NCBI RefSeq assembly: GCF_032854445.1
Contig: NW_027017965.1
Span: 1-64,000 of the forward strand
Direction: 5' to 3'
Origin: Liolophura sinensis
Taxonomy: Eukaryota; Mollusca; Polyplacophora; Chitonida; Chitonidae
DNA length: 64,000 nucleotides
Each line of letters begins with the position of its first letter. The stretch's first letter is position 1. The position numbers and the translations under genes were made by a program. The notes below the pieces were generated by a model. It searched no databases, was not told the DNA's origin, and saw only the letters and a list, made by a program, of their open reading frames with translations. This document shows, piece by piece, positions 63,997 to 64,000 of the stretch.

Positions 63997-64000
63997 CGGG

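Larger units (their letters stand above)
61400..64000. mobile_element. E3: left end of a third Maverick/Polinton element
   Basis: Starts AGTAGTATAGAGAATAGGGG, as in the other two elements, 40 bp after the Gypsy LTR. It carries gene Q in the same place and orientation as E2, plus a plus-strand gene not found in E1 or E2. It is cut by the window edge, so the target duplication cannot be tested. Confidence 0.85.

Overview
The window is nuclear DNA of an animal, most likely a lophotrochozoan and probably a bivalve mollusc. Coding segments are short phased exons bounded by GT...AG signals. Most of the sequence is repeats, including tRNA-derived SINEs of a kind I associate with bivalves. There are several families of decayed DNA transposons and no sign of bacterial gene organisation. 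The species call is an inference; the eukaryotic call is read directly from the sequence.

The dominant feature is three Maverick/Polinton (adintovirus-like) insertions. E1 enters at the left edge and ends at 963. E2 is a complete element at 26566-38816 with 61-bp terminal inverted repeats, AG...CT ends and an AAATT target duplication. E3 starts at 61400 and runs off the right edge. E2 carries, left to right: two tiny terminal ORFs, a hydrophobic terminal protein (-), two tandem penton-like genes (-), a membrane-anchored protein of unknown role (+), a coiled-coil plus amphipathic protein (-), an acidic protein (-), a double-jelly-roll major capsid gene (+), packaging ATPase (+), integrase (+), protein-primed DNA polymerase B (-) and a small Cys4 protein (-). 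Almost every large gene is broken by stops, frameshifts or deletions, so E2 is an old, dead copy.

Left flank (964-26565): a Tc1/mariner element (1291-2809) with a frameshifted transposase, three phase-compatible exons of a minus-strand gene (10345-10075, 6953-6719, 5876-5628), about 8 kb with no supported gene, a fold-back repeat at 20.3-20.5 kb, and a small two-exon plus-strand gene (22461-22717 and 26072-26174) encoding 119 residues. Its intron holds a minisatellite.

Right flank (38817-61399): relics of a MULE-like transposase (39.2-41.2 kb), a multi-exon hAT-like gene (41.9-45.1 kb), three phased exons resembling a ubiquitin-specific protease (46.4-48.7 kb), a His-Me finger endonuclease domain (49.8-50.2 kb) and an inverted pair of a second transposase-like gene (50.3-51.9 kb). 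These are followed by two arrays of the same 42-bp minisatellite (52.7-54.1 and 57.5-57.9 kb) with a piggyBac-type remnant between them, then a degraded Ty3/Gypsy retrotransposon (58.2-61.36 kb) that ends 40 bp before E3. The locus reads as a transposon graveyard in which few genes are likely to be expressed.
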